From positions 1 to 64,000 of the forward strand of contig JAAWDM010000051.1 of assembly GCA_022793795.1 (NCBI GenBank): a stretch of DNA of 64,000 nucleotides, in the 5' to 3' direction. Of the stretch, positions 36,230 to 44,171 are shown in pieces. This DNA is from Bacillota bacterium (GTDB lineage Bacteria > Bacillota > Clostridia > Peptostreptococcales > Anaerovoracaceae). How positions within the stretch are numbered: the stretch's first letter is position 1; every line of letters begins with the position of its first letter. Under the pieces are notes generated by a model that saw only the letters and a list, made by a program, of their open reading frames with translations, was not told the origin of the DNA and did no database searches. A program made the position numbers and the translations under genes.

Positions 36230-37591
36230 ATGGAAGATACCATAGCAGCTATTGCCACAGCCCTAGGAGAAGGGGGCATCGGTATTGTTAGAATTAGCGG
36301 TGAAGAATCTTTGCCTATTTTAAAAAAGATATTTATAGGAAAAGAAATTAAGAACAGGGTTCTTACCTATGGACATATTAAAGAAACGGATACTAATCAG
36401 ATGATCGATGAAGTTATGGTGGTATACATGGAAAAACCCCATTCCTATACTACGGAGGATGTGGTAGAAATTCAGTGTCATGGCAGTATCGTTTCTCTTC
36501 GCAAAATTTTATCCCTGGTCCTTCAAAGCGGCGCACGTTTAGCAGAGCCAGGAGAGTTCACTAAGCGGGCGTTTTTGGGAGGAAGGCTTGATCTTTCTCA
36601 GGCGGAAGCGGTAATCGACTTGATAAGGGCCAAATCGGATAAAACTTTTGATGTGGCGCTCAATCAGCTGGAAGGAAAGTTTTCCCTGGAAATTAAGGAG
36701 ATTCGCAGCCTTTTGGTGGATATTTTAGTGGACATTACAGTGAATATCGATTATCCTGATGAGGATATAGAAGAGATGACCTATGAAAAATTGGAAAAGG
36801 GTTTGGTTCAGGTAAAGGAAAGGATTGACAGGCTCCTCTCCACTGCAGATACGGGACGAATTTTAAAAGAAGGTCTAAGCGTGGCCATCATTGGTAAACC
36901 CAATGTGGGGAAGTCGTCTCTGATGAATTGTCTGTTAAGGGAGACCAGAGCCATTGTGACGGAAATTCCTGGAACCACCAGAGACACCATCGAAGAGATG
37001 GTATCTATCAGAAATATTCCTGTGAAGCTGGTGGATACAGCAGGTATTCGAAAAACCGAGGATATCATTGAAAAGATAGGTATTGAAAAGAGTAAGGATT
37101 CCTTTAATAAGGCGGATTTGGTCATTTTCGTTTTGGACGGAAGTAGAGATTTAGAGGAAGAGGATGAAGAGATTCTATCCGTCCTGATGGATAAAGAAGC
37201 CATTGTGGTGATAAACAAGTCAGATTTAAAGCAACAGATTTCTGTGGAAGATTTGAAGAAACGGCTTCCAAAGGCAAAATTCATCATCTCTTCCATGAAA
37301 GAGGGAATTGGTATTTCAGAGATAGAGGATGATATAGAGCAGAGAGTATTCAGCGGGCAGGTAAAGCAGGCCAGCAGCGTTATGGTTACCAATGTGCGTC
37401 ACAAACATCTGCTGGAGCAGGCTGAAAGTTCAGTAAGCGATGGACTTTCCATGACGAAAATCCATGAGCCTCTGGAATTTATTGAAATCGATATCAATCG
37501 GTGCTATGAAATTTTAGGAGAGATTATCGGAGAGACCGCATCCGACGACATTATCAACGAAGTGTTTGCCCGATTCTGTCTGGGCAAGTAA
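36230..37591 (+). CDS. mnmE: tRNA modification GTPase MnmE
   Basis: A protein of 453 residues from ATG 36230 (GAAGGAG upstream). The tetrahydrofolate-binding N-terminal domain starts [22 protein letters not shown]. The inserted G domain has GKPNVGKSS (G1), DTAGIR (G3) and NKSD (G4). The C-terminus FCLGK is the FC(I/L/V)GK motif with the catalytic Cys. With MnmG it modifies U34 of certain tRNAs. Immediately followed by mnmG. Confidence 0.98.
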   Translation: MEDTIAAIATALGEGGIGIVRISGEESLPILKKIFIGKEIKNRVLTYGHIKETDTNQMIDEVMVVYMEKPHSYTTEDVVEIQCHGSIVSLRKILSLVLQSGARLAEPGEFTKRAFLGGRLDLSQAEAVIDLIRAKSDKTFDVALNQLEGKFSLEIKEIRSLLVDILVDITVNIDYPDEDIEEMTYEKLEKGLVQVKERIDRLLSTADTGRILKEGLSVAIIGKPNVGKSSLMNCLLRETRAIVTEIPGTTRDTIEEMVSIRNIPVKLVDTAGIRKTEDIIEKIGIEKSKDSFNKADLVIFVLDGSRDLEEEDEEILSVLMDKEAIVVINKSDLKQQISVEDLKKRLPKAKFIISSMKEGIGISEIEDDIEQRVFSGQVKQASSVMVTNVRHKHLLEQAESSVSDGLSMTKIHEPLEFIEIDINRCYEILGEIIGETASDDIINEVFARFCLGK

Positions 37592-37602
37592 AGGTGAGAG
37601 AT

Positions 37603-39489
37603 ATGGAACAAATTTTTATGGGTGAATACGATATCATCGTGGTAGGGGCTGGACATGCCGGCTGCGAGGCGGCTTTGGCCTGTGCCAGAATGGGGAAAAG
37701 GACGTTGCTCTTTTCCATGAATTTAGAAGCCATAGCCATGATGCCCTGCAATCCTTCCATCGGAGGCACGGGAAAAGGCCATCTGGTAAGAGAAATCGAT
37801 GCCCTGGGCGGTGAGATGGGAAAAAATATCGATAAGACTTTCATTCAGAGCAAGATGCTCAACACAGCCAAGGGTCCTGCCGTCCATTCCTTAAGAGCCC
37901 AGGCGGATAAAAATCATTATCATCTGGAGATGAAAAAGACCATTGAACATACGGACAATTTGGATATGCGTCAGGGAGAAATCGTCGATTTGATTGTAGA
38001 GAATCAAAAGGTGGTAGGGGTTAAAACCAGGACCCATACCTTCTATAAAGCTAAGGCGGTAATCTTAGCTACGGGAACCTTCCTTCGCGGAAAAATTTTC
38101 ATCGGCGATAGCGTATTTGCCAGCGGCCCCAACGGACTTGCGCCTTCCAATGCGCTTGCAGATAATCTGAGGGCTCACGGTATGAAACTGCGCCGGTTTA
38201 AGACAGGAACCCCTGCCCGCTGCTTAGCCCAAAGTCTTGATTACAGTAAGATGGAAGAGCAAAGGGGGGACGAACATATCGTACCGTTTTCCTTTATGAA
38301 TGATGAGGTTGGAACCAATCAGGTTTCCTGCTGGCTCACTTATACCAATGAGGAGACCCATAAGGTCATTCGCGCTAATTTTCATCGCTCGGCTTTGTTC
38401 GGAGGACAGATTGAAGGCATCGGGCCAAGATATTGTCCGTCCATTGAGGATAAAGTAAATCGGTTTGCCGACAAAGAGAGGCATCAGCTATTTATCGAGC
38501 CAGAAGGACTGGATACTGACGAAATGTACATTCAGGGGATGTCTTCCAGCCTTCCGGAGGATGTACAGCTTGCTTTTTATAGGACCATAGCGGGTTTGGA
38601 AAATATTCGCATCGTTCGTCCGGCCTATGCCATCGAATACGATTGCATCGATCCTTTGGATTTGAAGCTGAATTTAGAATATCGGTATATTGAAAACTTA
38701 TTCTGCGCCGGCCAGTTCAATGGAAGTTCCGGTTATGAGGAAGCAGCAGCTCAGGGTCTCATGGCTGGCATCAATGCAGCTCTTAAAATTTCCGGAAAAA
38801 ATCCGTTGGTTCTGGGAAGAAACGAGGCTTATATTGGCGTTCTCATCGACGATTTAGTGACCAAAGGTACCAATGAACCTTATAGAATTATGACCAGCAG
38901 AGCCGAATATAGGCTGGTTTTAAGGCAAGACAATGCAGATCAACGGCTTACGGAAATAAGTTACAGTATAGGATTGGCAACTAAGGAAAGATTTGACAGA
39001 TACTTGAAGAAGAAGGAGGCTGTTGCACAGGAGGTTAAGCGACTAACAGAAAAGATGGTATCTCCCAAAGAGTCCAATGACTTTCTCATTGCCCATGGAA
39101 CTTCTCCCCTGCAAAACAAGGTCTCCATGGCAGAACTTCTTCGCCGTCCGCAGATTACCTATGAGGCTCTTAAGGAGATAGATGATGACTCCAGGCCGAT
39201 ACTCTCCTACCATGAGGTTACTCAGCTGGAAGTACAGATAAAATATGAAGGATATATCGGCAAACAAATGCAGCAGATTGAGCGTTTTAAAAAATTGGAG
39301 GATAAAAAGCTAAAACAGGACTTTGACTATGGACAGATAGAGGGACTTCGCATTGAAGCGATTCAAAAATTGAATCAGATAAAGCCCGCTTCCGTTGGGC
39401 AGGCTTCCCGTATCTCCGGCGTTTCACCGGCTGATATCAATGTACTGTTAGTCCATTTAGAGAAGCAGAGAAGGGGTGGAAATCGTTGA
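37603..39489 (+). CDS. mnmG: tRNA uridine-5-carboxymethylaminomethyl enzyme MnmG
   Basis: A protein of 628 residues from ATG 37603. FAD-binding [18 protein letters not shown] at the N-terminus; [28 protein letters not shown] and the C-terminal helical domain ([21 protein letters not shown]) are typical. Partner of MnmE, whose gene ends 11 bp upstream. Its stop overlaps the rsmG TTG start. Confidence 0.98.
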   Translation: MEQIFMGEYDIIVVGAGHAGCEAALACARMGKRTLLFSMNLEAIAMMPCNPSIGGTGKGHLVREIDALGGEMGKNIDKTFIQSKMLNTAKGPAVHSLRAQADKNHYHLEMKKTIEHTDNLDMRQGEIVDLIVENQKVVGVKTRTHTFYKAKAVILATGTFLRGKIFIGDSVFASGPNGLAPSNALADNLRAHGMKLRRFKTGTPARCLAQSLDYSKMEEQRGDEHIVPFSFMNDEVGTNQVSCWLTYTNEETHKVIRANFHRSALFGGQIEGIGPRYCPSIEDKVNRFADKERHQLFIEPEGLDTDEMYIQGMSSSLPEDVQLAFYRTIAGLENIRIVRPAYAIEYDCIDPLDLKLNLEYRYIENLFCAGQFNGSSGYEEAAAQGLMAGINAALKISGKNPLVLGRNEAYIGVLIDDLVTKGTNEPYRIMTSRAEYRLVLRQDNADQRLTEISYSIGLATKERFDRYLKKKEAVAQEVKRLTEKMVSPKESNDFLIAHGTSPLQNKVSMAELLRRPQITYEALKEIDDDSRPILSYHEVTQLEVQIKYEGYIGKQMQQIERFKKLEDKKLKQDFDYGQIEGLRIEAIQKLNQIKPASVGQASRISGVSPADINVLLVHLEKQRRGGNR

Positions 39490-40217
39490 GTCCAGAAAAA
39501 GAAAATATGAAAACCATGGCAGAGATTTTGGACAGGTTGGGGCAGCCTTGGGATGAAAACCGATTGGCACAGTTTGAGACATACATGGAGGGAGTCCTTT
39601 CTTGGAATGAGAAGGTAAACCTTACTGCTATTACAGACCGTCAAATGTTTCTCGTGAAACATTTTGCAGACTCGTTGCTATGTCTGCCTTTTGAAGAATA
39701 TAAAAAAGCCAAAAGGGTAATAGATGTAGGCACGGGAGCCGGCTTTCCAGGAGCGCCTTTAGCCATCATGTCTTCGGATAAGGAATTTGTTCTCATGGAT
39801 TCTTTAAATAAAAGACTGAAAATCATCGATGAATTGACAGAAAAAATAGGTCTTACCAATGTGCAAACCATTCACGCCCGGGCAGAGGATTTGGCACGAG
39901 ATAAGGGTCACAGAGAAAAGTACGATTTATGCGTGTCCAGGGCTGTAGCTAATTTAGCTACTTTAGCCGAATACTGCATTCCCTTTATTAAGGTGGGTGG
40001 GTATCTCCTTGCTTATAAAGGACCGGATGCAGATGCAGAAATAGAGGAGGCAAGAAAGGCAATTTCCATATTAGGCGGTCAGCTTGTGAAGGTAGAAAAG
40101 ACACCCCTTGCTGGTTTTGACCTGGATCACCGGATTTTGTTTATAAAAAAGATGAAAAATACATCGTCGAAATATCCCAGAAAATCGGGAATTCCGTCGA
40201 AAGAGCCCCTGAAATAG
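39486..40217 (+). CDS. rsmG: 16S rRNA (guanine-527-N7) methyltransferase
   Basis: A 243-residue RsmG. The TTG start at 39486 has GAAGGGGTGG at good distance; ATG 39507 is the alternative. The SAM site is [17 protein letters not shown], and NLTAITD and [14 protein letters not shown] are family motifs. The last 10 codons run into a terminator, so stop codon and hairpin overlap. A near-perfect parS lies inside the gene at 39646-39661. Confidence 0.97.
   Translation: MSPEKENMKTMAEILDRLGQPWDENRLAQFETYMEGVLSWNEKVNLTAITDRQMFLVKHFADSLLCLPFEEYKKAKRVIDVGTGAGFPGAPLAIMSSDKEFVLMDSLNKRLKIIDELTEKIGLTNVQTIHARAEDLARDKGHREKYDLCVSRAVANLATLAEYCIPFIKVGGYLLAYKGPDADAEIEEARKAISILGGQLVKVEKTPLAGFDLDHRILFIKKMKNTSSKYPRKSGIPSKEPLK
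39646..39661. promoter_or_regulatory. parS-like site inside rsmG (15/16)
   Basis: TGTTTCTCGTGAAACA differs from the consensus TGTTTCACGTGAAACA at one base. It encodes part of MFLVKHF of RsmG, a fairly conserved stretch, so coding and ParB binding constraints may coincide. About 1.7 kb from the perfect site downstream of noc. Confidence 0.82.
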
Positions 40218-40235
40218 CGAATTCAGGGGTTTTTT
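40206..40235 (+). terminator. Terminator overlapping the rsmG stop
   Basis: CCCCTGAA (40206-40213) pairs with TTCAGGGG (40222-40229), followed by six T. The rsmG stop codon at 40215-40217 lies in the loop. Confidence 0.88.
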
Positions 40236-40311
40236 GATAGAAAAAAGTTTCCACAAAAGGCTGGGGAAATGGTACTATTTCCCTATGAAAGGGCTTGTAC
40301 AAATGTATTTT

Positions 40312-40352
40312 TACCCTCGCCAGACAAAGTGTGTGTTTGTCAGGCGAGGGTA
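40312..40352 (+). promoter_or_regulatory. Long leader hairpin upstream of noc
   Basis: A 17-bp stem with one internal mismatch (40312-40328 with 40336-40352, loop GTGTGTG) ends 24 bases before the noc start. It lacks a T run, so it is more likely a leader structure than a terminator. A second inverted repeat at 40264-40283 has arms GGGAAAT and ATTTCCC, which are the two halves of the Bacillus Noc-binding site but in the reverse order. Confidence 0.65.
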
Positions 40353-40376
40353 TCATAAAAATAGGAGGGGGAAAGG

Positions 40377-41273
40377 ATGTTAGAACTTCTGAATAAAAAA
40401 AGTGGGTTTTGGCCGGTGTTTTCTACGGACAAGCAAACAGAACAGGAACAGGTAGTGCAGGTAGAGTTAGTAGAGCAGGAGGAGGATATCAAGGTAAGTC
40501 AAATACCTATGGAAGACATCTTCGCCAATCCAGAACAGCCTAGAAAGATATTTAGCGATGAGGAATTAAGAGAACTTTCAGATTCTATTAAGGATTATGG
40601 CGTTTTGCAGCCGATTCTGGTAAAACCAAAGGGAGATGGGACCTATTTTTTGATCGCTGGAGAAAGACGATATCGGGCTTCTAAATTGGCAGGGCTAAAA
40701 AAGATACCAGCCATTGTAAGAGAAATGGAAGAAGAGGAGGCGGCGTTGGTGGCCTTAGTGGAGAACGTACAGCGGGAAAACCTCAATTACATAGAAGAAG
40801 CAAAAGCTTATAGAAAGCTAATGGAAGATTTTAATCTGACCCAGGGGGATATTGCGAAAAAAGTGGGAAAACAACAATCCACAATCTCCAATAAGATTCG
40901 AATTTTATCTTTACCTGAAGAGATTCAGATGTCTCTTACAGAAAATAAGCTGACAGAACGTCATGCCAGGGCATTGCTGAAACTTTCCGATGAAAGCGAT
41001 AGGAGACAGGTCATAGATAGAATTGTAAAGAATAGTCTGAATGTGAAGCAAACAGAAAAACTAATTGACGATCTGCTTCGCAGTCAGGAGGAGCAGAGAA
41101 GTAAAAAAAGAAAGGTTAATTATATCAGCTATAAAATTTATGTAAATACCTTACGAAAAGCATTCATGCAGATTAAAGAAATGGAAAATAATGTGAATTT
41201 CTCCCAAGAAGATAAAGGCGATTTTTTAGAAGTAAAAATCACCATCCCTAAGAAGGTGGGCTTCGCTGATTAG
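40377..41273 (+). CDS. noc: Nucleoid occlusion protein Noc (ParB-like)
   Basis: A 298-residue ParB/Noc family protein. The CTPase/clamp domain has PEQPRKIFSDEELRELSDSIKDYGVLQPILV and IAGERRYRASKLAGLKKIPAIV; VENVQRENLNYIEEAKAY and the helix-turn-helix LTQGDIAKKVGKQQSTISNKIRIL follow. The Noc assignment rests on its place between rsmG and parA, with a separate ParB gene after parA. In Bacillus Noc blocks division over the nucleoid. The N-terminal LLNKKSGFWPVF may form the amphipathic membrane-targeting helix. Confidence 0.86.
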   Translation: MLELLNKKSGFWPVFSTDKQTEQEQVVQVELVEQEEDIKVSQIPMEDIFANPEQPRKIFSDEELRELSDSIKDYGVLQPILVKPKGDGTYFLIAGERRYRASKLAGLKKIPAIVREMEEEEAALVALVENVQRENLNYIEEAKAYRKLMEDFNLTQGDIAKKVGKQQSTISNKIRILSLPEEIQMSLTENKLTERHARALLKLSDESDRRQVIDRIVKNSLNVKQTEKLIDDLLRSQEEQRSKKRKVNYISYKIYVNTLRKAFMQIKEMENNVNFSQEDKGDFLEVKITIPKKVGFAD

Positions 41274-41302
41274 ATTTTGAAAGCAAACTTTCTTATTTCA
41301 TG

Positions 41303-41340
41303 AAAAAGATAGATGTTTCACGTGAAACATCTATCTTTTT
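41303..41340. promoter_or_regulatory. Perfect parS within a 38-bp palindrome / terminator
   Basis: The 16-bp parS TGTTTCACGTGAAACA occupies 41314-41329 and matches the Bacillus consensus exactly. It sits at the centre of a perfect 38-bp palindrome (41303-41340) that begins with AAAAA and ends with TTTTT, downstream of the noc stop. As RNA it could act as a bidirectional terminator. ParB (42204) should load here to organise the origin. Confidence 0.93.
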
Positions 41341-41432
41341 CACATAAATAGGTAGAAATTATGATAGAATTAGTATATAATAATCTAATAAATCCAAAAA
41401 GGGGATACACAAGTGAAACGGGAGGATATAAG

Positions 41433-42203
41433 TTGGGAAAATCAATCGCAATATTTAATCAAAAAGGAGGCGTAGGCAAGACTACAACCAATATCAATTT
41501 AGCAGCTTGTCTTGCGCTCAAAGGAAAAAAAGTTTTAATCTTGGATATTGATCCGCAAGGGAATACCACCAGCGGCATTGGTGTGTCAAAGAAAACTCTG
41601 GATAAAACAGTTTATAATATTTTGGTGGATCATGATTTTGACCCAGAGGAAGCCATTATTCAAACTACAGTTCCTAACTTAGACTTAATTCCTGCAAGCG
41701 TGGATCTGGCAGGGGCAGAGGTTGAATTGGTACAGATGAAGGGAAGAGAAATTTCCTTAAAGATGGGACTTGATAAAATCAGAGATAAATATGATTATAT
41801 TTTTATTGATTGTCCGCCATCTTTGGGCCTTTTAACCATCAATTCTCTAACTGCTGTAGACAGTGTGTTGATTCCTATTCAATGCGAGTTTTATGCGCTG
41901 GAAGGAGTCAGTCAACTGGTCAGCACCATAGAGTTGGTGAAGAAGAGTTTAAATCCGAAGTTAACTGTGCAAGGGGTTATTTTGAGCATGTTTGACGGGA
42001 GAACCAATCTGTCGGTCCAGGTGGTGCAGGAGGTAAAGAAATACTTTGGCGGTAAAGTATATTCCACAGTAATCCCAAGAAACGTAAGGCTTGCAGAGGC
42101 GCCTAGCTATGGTATGCCTATTACAGAATATGACCCGAAATCCAGAGGAGCGGAAGCCTATATGGATTTTGCCGAAGAGTTCTTAGATTTGGAGGAAGAA
42201 TAG
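41433..42203 (+). CDS. parA: Chromosome partitioning ATPase ParA/Soj
   Basis: A protein of 256 residues from TTG 41433, which has GGGAGG eight bases upstream; the longer open frame (to 41361) lacks a ribosome site and goes beyond the family N-terminus. The deviant Walker A is QKGGVGKTTTNINLA, and DIDPQGNTTSG and DCPPSLGLLT are typical. A possible promoter (TAGAAA, 17 bp, TATAAT) lies at 41352-41380. Forms the ATP-dependent gradient that moves ParB-parS complexes. Confidence 0.96.
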   Translation: MGKSIAIFNQKGGVGKTTTNINLAACLALKGKKVLILDIDPQGNTTSGIGVSKKTLDKTVYNILVDHDFDPEEAIIQTTVPNLDLIPASVDLAGAEVELVQMKGREISLKMGLDKIRDKYDYIFIDCPPSLGLLTINSLTAVDSVLIPIQCEFYALEGVSQLVSTIELVKKSLNPKLTVQGVILSMFDGRTNLSVQVVQEVKKYFGGKVYSTVIPRNVRLAEAPSYGMPITEYDPKSRGAEAYMDFAEEFLDLEEE

Positions 42204-43106
42204 ATGGCGGCAGGGAAAAAAGGCGGACTAGGTAGAGGGTTGGATGCACTGTTTGCGGACGTATCTGTTCCTGCGCCGATAGAGCAGGAAAAAGTAAGAG
42301 CGGAAGAGACCGCGGCTCAATATGGAGATAGAGTGACTTATATCAATATTCACGATATCATGCCAAATGGGAACCAGCCGAGAAAGACCTTCCAGGAAGA
42401 GAAGATTGAAGAACTGGCCCTTTCCATAAAGGAGCATGGTATCATACAACCTATTGTTGTCCGCTCAAAGAAGACGGGATATGAAATTGTAGCTGGTGAG
42501 CGAAGATGGAGAGCTGCCAGAAAAGCTGGTTTAGTTCAAGTGCCATGTCTTATCAGAGAGTTTAATGATGAACAAAATATGCTCATCGCTATCATCGAAA
42601 ATATGCAGCGGGAAGACTTAAATCCCATTGAAGAGGCAGAAGGCCTCAATCAGATGATTGCCACCTTTGGACTAACCCAGGAACAGGTGTCTAAAAGTGT
42701 AGGAAAGAGCAGACCTTATATTGCCAATGCCCTTCGGCTTCTTAAATTGCCTGCGTATATCCAGGAAAAAATGGAGGCAGGGGAAATATCCGCTGGCCAT
42801 GGAAGAACTTTAATTATGGTAGAGGATGAGGAAATCCGTAGAGCAATCTGCCAGCGGATTATCAGTGAAGGTTTATCTGTTCGGGAAACAGAACGGCTGG
42901 TGGCAGATATTGGGAAACCAAGTCCCAAAAAACCAAGAAAAAAGGTGAAGAACCCTAATACGGCTAAAGCGGAAGAAGAGCTGAAGGAAGTTTTAGGAAC
43001 CAAGGTCAACATCATAGAAAACGGAAAAAAACGAAAAATTGAAATAGAGTGCTATAGTTTGGAAGAGATCAATCGGATTATAGAACTGTTGAAAAAACTA
43101 GGTTAA
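42204..43106 (+). CDS. parB: Chromosome partitioning protein ParB/Spo0J
   Basis: A 300-residue ParB. N-terminus KKGGLGRGLDALF is the ParA-stimulating motif; NGNQPRKTFQEEKIEELALSIKEHGIIQPIVV, GERRWRAARKAG and ENMQREDLNPIEEAEG form the CTP-binding domain; the helix-turn-helix LTQEQVSKSVGKSRPYIANALRLLKLP binds parS. The C-terminal dimerisation domain ends the protein. Starts directly at the parA stop. Confidence 0.97.
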   Translation: MAAGKKGGLGRGLDALFADVSVPAPIEQEKVRAEETAAQYGDRVTYINIHDIMPNGNQPRKTFQEEKIEELALSIKEHGIIQPIVVRSKKTGYEIVAGERRWRAARKAGLVQVPCLIREFNDEQNMLIAIIENMQREDLNPIEEAEGLNQMIATFGLTQEQVSKSVGKSRPYIANALRLLKLPAYIQEKMEAGEISAGHGRTLIMVEDEEIRRAICQRIISEGLSVRETERLVADIGKPSPKKPRKKVKNPNTAKAEEELKEVLGTKVNIIENGKKRKIEIECYSLEEINRIIELLKKLG

Positions 43107-43113
43107 GGGAGGA

Positions 43114-43129
43114 TGTTTCACATGAAACT
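43114..43129. promoter_or_regulatory. Weak parS-like site (14/16)
   Basis: TGTTTCACATGAAACT lies between the ribosome site and the start codon of the DUF1294 gene. It differs from the parS consensus at two positions, one of them central (CG to CA). ParB binding would affect translation-start DNA only indirectly; it may be a degenerate or low-affinity site. Confidence 0.5.
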
Positions 43130-43394
43130 ACTGATACTCCTTATGGTTATTTGGAATCTCATCACCTTCTTTATGATGGGATTGGATAAGTGGAAAGCTA
43201 AAAAAGAAAAGCAACGTATACCAGAACGGACACTGATAGAGTGCAGTTTCATCATGGGCGCCATCGGTATCGGCGCAGGTATGCTGGCCTTTCATCATAA
43301 GACCAGAAAACTAAAATTTCAAATTCTTGTGCCTTTGTCTCTTGTTGTCAACGGACTGGTCATTTATGGACTGGTAGCGCTGGAAATTGTGTAG
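43122..43394 (+). CDS. DUF1294 small membrane protein
   Basis: A protein of 90 residues from ATG 43122 (AAGGGAGG nine bases upstream; ATG 43113 is too close to that site). Two to three membrane segments around a conserved cytoplasmic MGLDKWKAKKEKQRIPERTL and GAIGIGAGMLAFHHKTRKLKF, the DUF1294 (YsdA) pattern. Function unknown. It lies 15 bp after parB and is probably cotranscribed. Confidence 0.88.
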   Translation: MKLLILLMVIWNLITFFMMGLDKWKAKKEKQRIPERTLIECSFIMGAIGIGAGMLAFHHKTRKLKFQILVPLSLVVNGLVIYGLVALEIV

Positions 43395-43431
43395 ACAGAT
43401 AACAGACATAAGAATGAAAACAAAAGATAAT

Positions 43432-43462
43432 CGAGAGCTGCAGGATTCCTTTGCAGCTCTCG
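43432..43462 (+). other. 11-bp stem-loop between DUF1294 and sprT-like gene
   Basis: CGAGAGCTGCA (43432-43442) pairs perfectly with 43452-43462, loop of 9. No T run follows on the plus strand; the upstream side is A-rich, so it may be an inefficient terminator or processing site. Confidence 0.6.
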
Positions 43463-43520
43463 TGCTGTCATAGGAGGAAATTCAACAGCAAAGCTGAATT
43501 GGATGAGAAAGGATATTTTC

Positions 43521-44030
43521 ATGGAACTCTTTATAAAACGAGCGATGGACATATTTGAAACATGTCAAAGACTGCTTTTAGAGGAGTCGATTCCCATATC
43601 TAAAAATTTAGCGCCCCTACAGATTAACCACAGAGCCAAAAGCAGGTTTGGATGCTGTAAAAAACATCCAGGTACAGGGGAAGTATTTCAGATAGAGATT
43701 TCCAAGGTTATGGAATCAGCAGCTGACAGGGAGATAGAGGAAGTGCTTCTTCACGAATTACTTCACACTTGCCCAGGATGTATGAACCACGGAGAAAGGT
43801 GGAAGGGCTATGCCAACTACCTCAATGAGAAATACGGATATAGAATAAAAACCTCGTCAAGCTACAGTGAGTTCGGTCTGGAAAAGCCAGAGAGCAGAGA
43901 ACAGATTCACTATAGGATTGTCTGTAAAAGTTGTGGTATGGAAATAGAACGAAAGCGAAGAAGCAAGCTGGTGAAAAATGTAAAGAGATACCGCTGCGGT
44001 AAATGTGGCGGGAAACTGGAAATTCGCTAA
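43521..44030 (+). CDS. SprT-like zinc metalloprotease domain protein
   Basis: A protein of 169 residues from ATG 43521 (AAAGGA upstream). EVLLHELLHTCPGCMNHGERW contains the HExxH-type motif HELLH with a third His, as in SprT/Spartan. A C-terminal zinc ribbon (CKSCGMEIERKRRSKLVKNVKRYRCGKCGG) follows, also usual in SprT proteins. Eukaryotic relatives degrade DNA-protein crosslinks; bacterial function is unproven. Confidence 0.87.
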   Translation: MELFIKRAMDIFETCQRLLLEESIPISKNLAPLQINHRAKSRFGCCKKHPGTGEVFQIEISKVMESAADREIEEVLLHELLHTCPGCMNHGERWKGYANYLNEKYGYRIKTSSSYSEFGLEKPESREQIHYRIVCKSCGMEIERKRRSKLVKNVKRYRCGKCGGKLEIR

Positions 44031-44106
44031 ATTCCACTACATCTTGTAGATGAAAATTCCTTGCGTTTATGGTAAAATAGAAAGGGTATGTCATTAAGAG
44101 CAAAAG

Positions 44107-44144
44107 ATTATCACAAAAGCAACACTCATATGAAGTGTGATAAT
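44107..44144. promoter_or_regulatory. Inverted repeat upstream of gdpP
   Basis: ATTATCACA (44107-44115) and TGTGATAAT (44136-44144) form a perfect 9-bp inverted repeat with an inner ACACT/AGTGT pair, ending 27 bp before the gdpP start. A TATACT at 44147-44152 could be a -10 box. It could be an operator or a leader hairpin; I recognise no known motif. Confidence 0.5.
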
Positions 44145-44171
44145 GGTATACTGATAGAATAGGAGGGAAAT

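Noticed and set aside
36808-37392. 194-codon open frame antisense to mnmE
   Set aside because: Ser-rich, shadow-type composition and no recognisable motif; mnmE is clearly coding.
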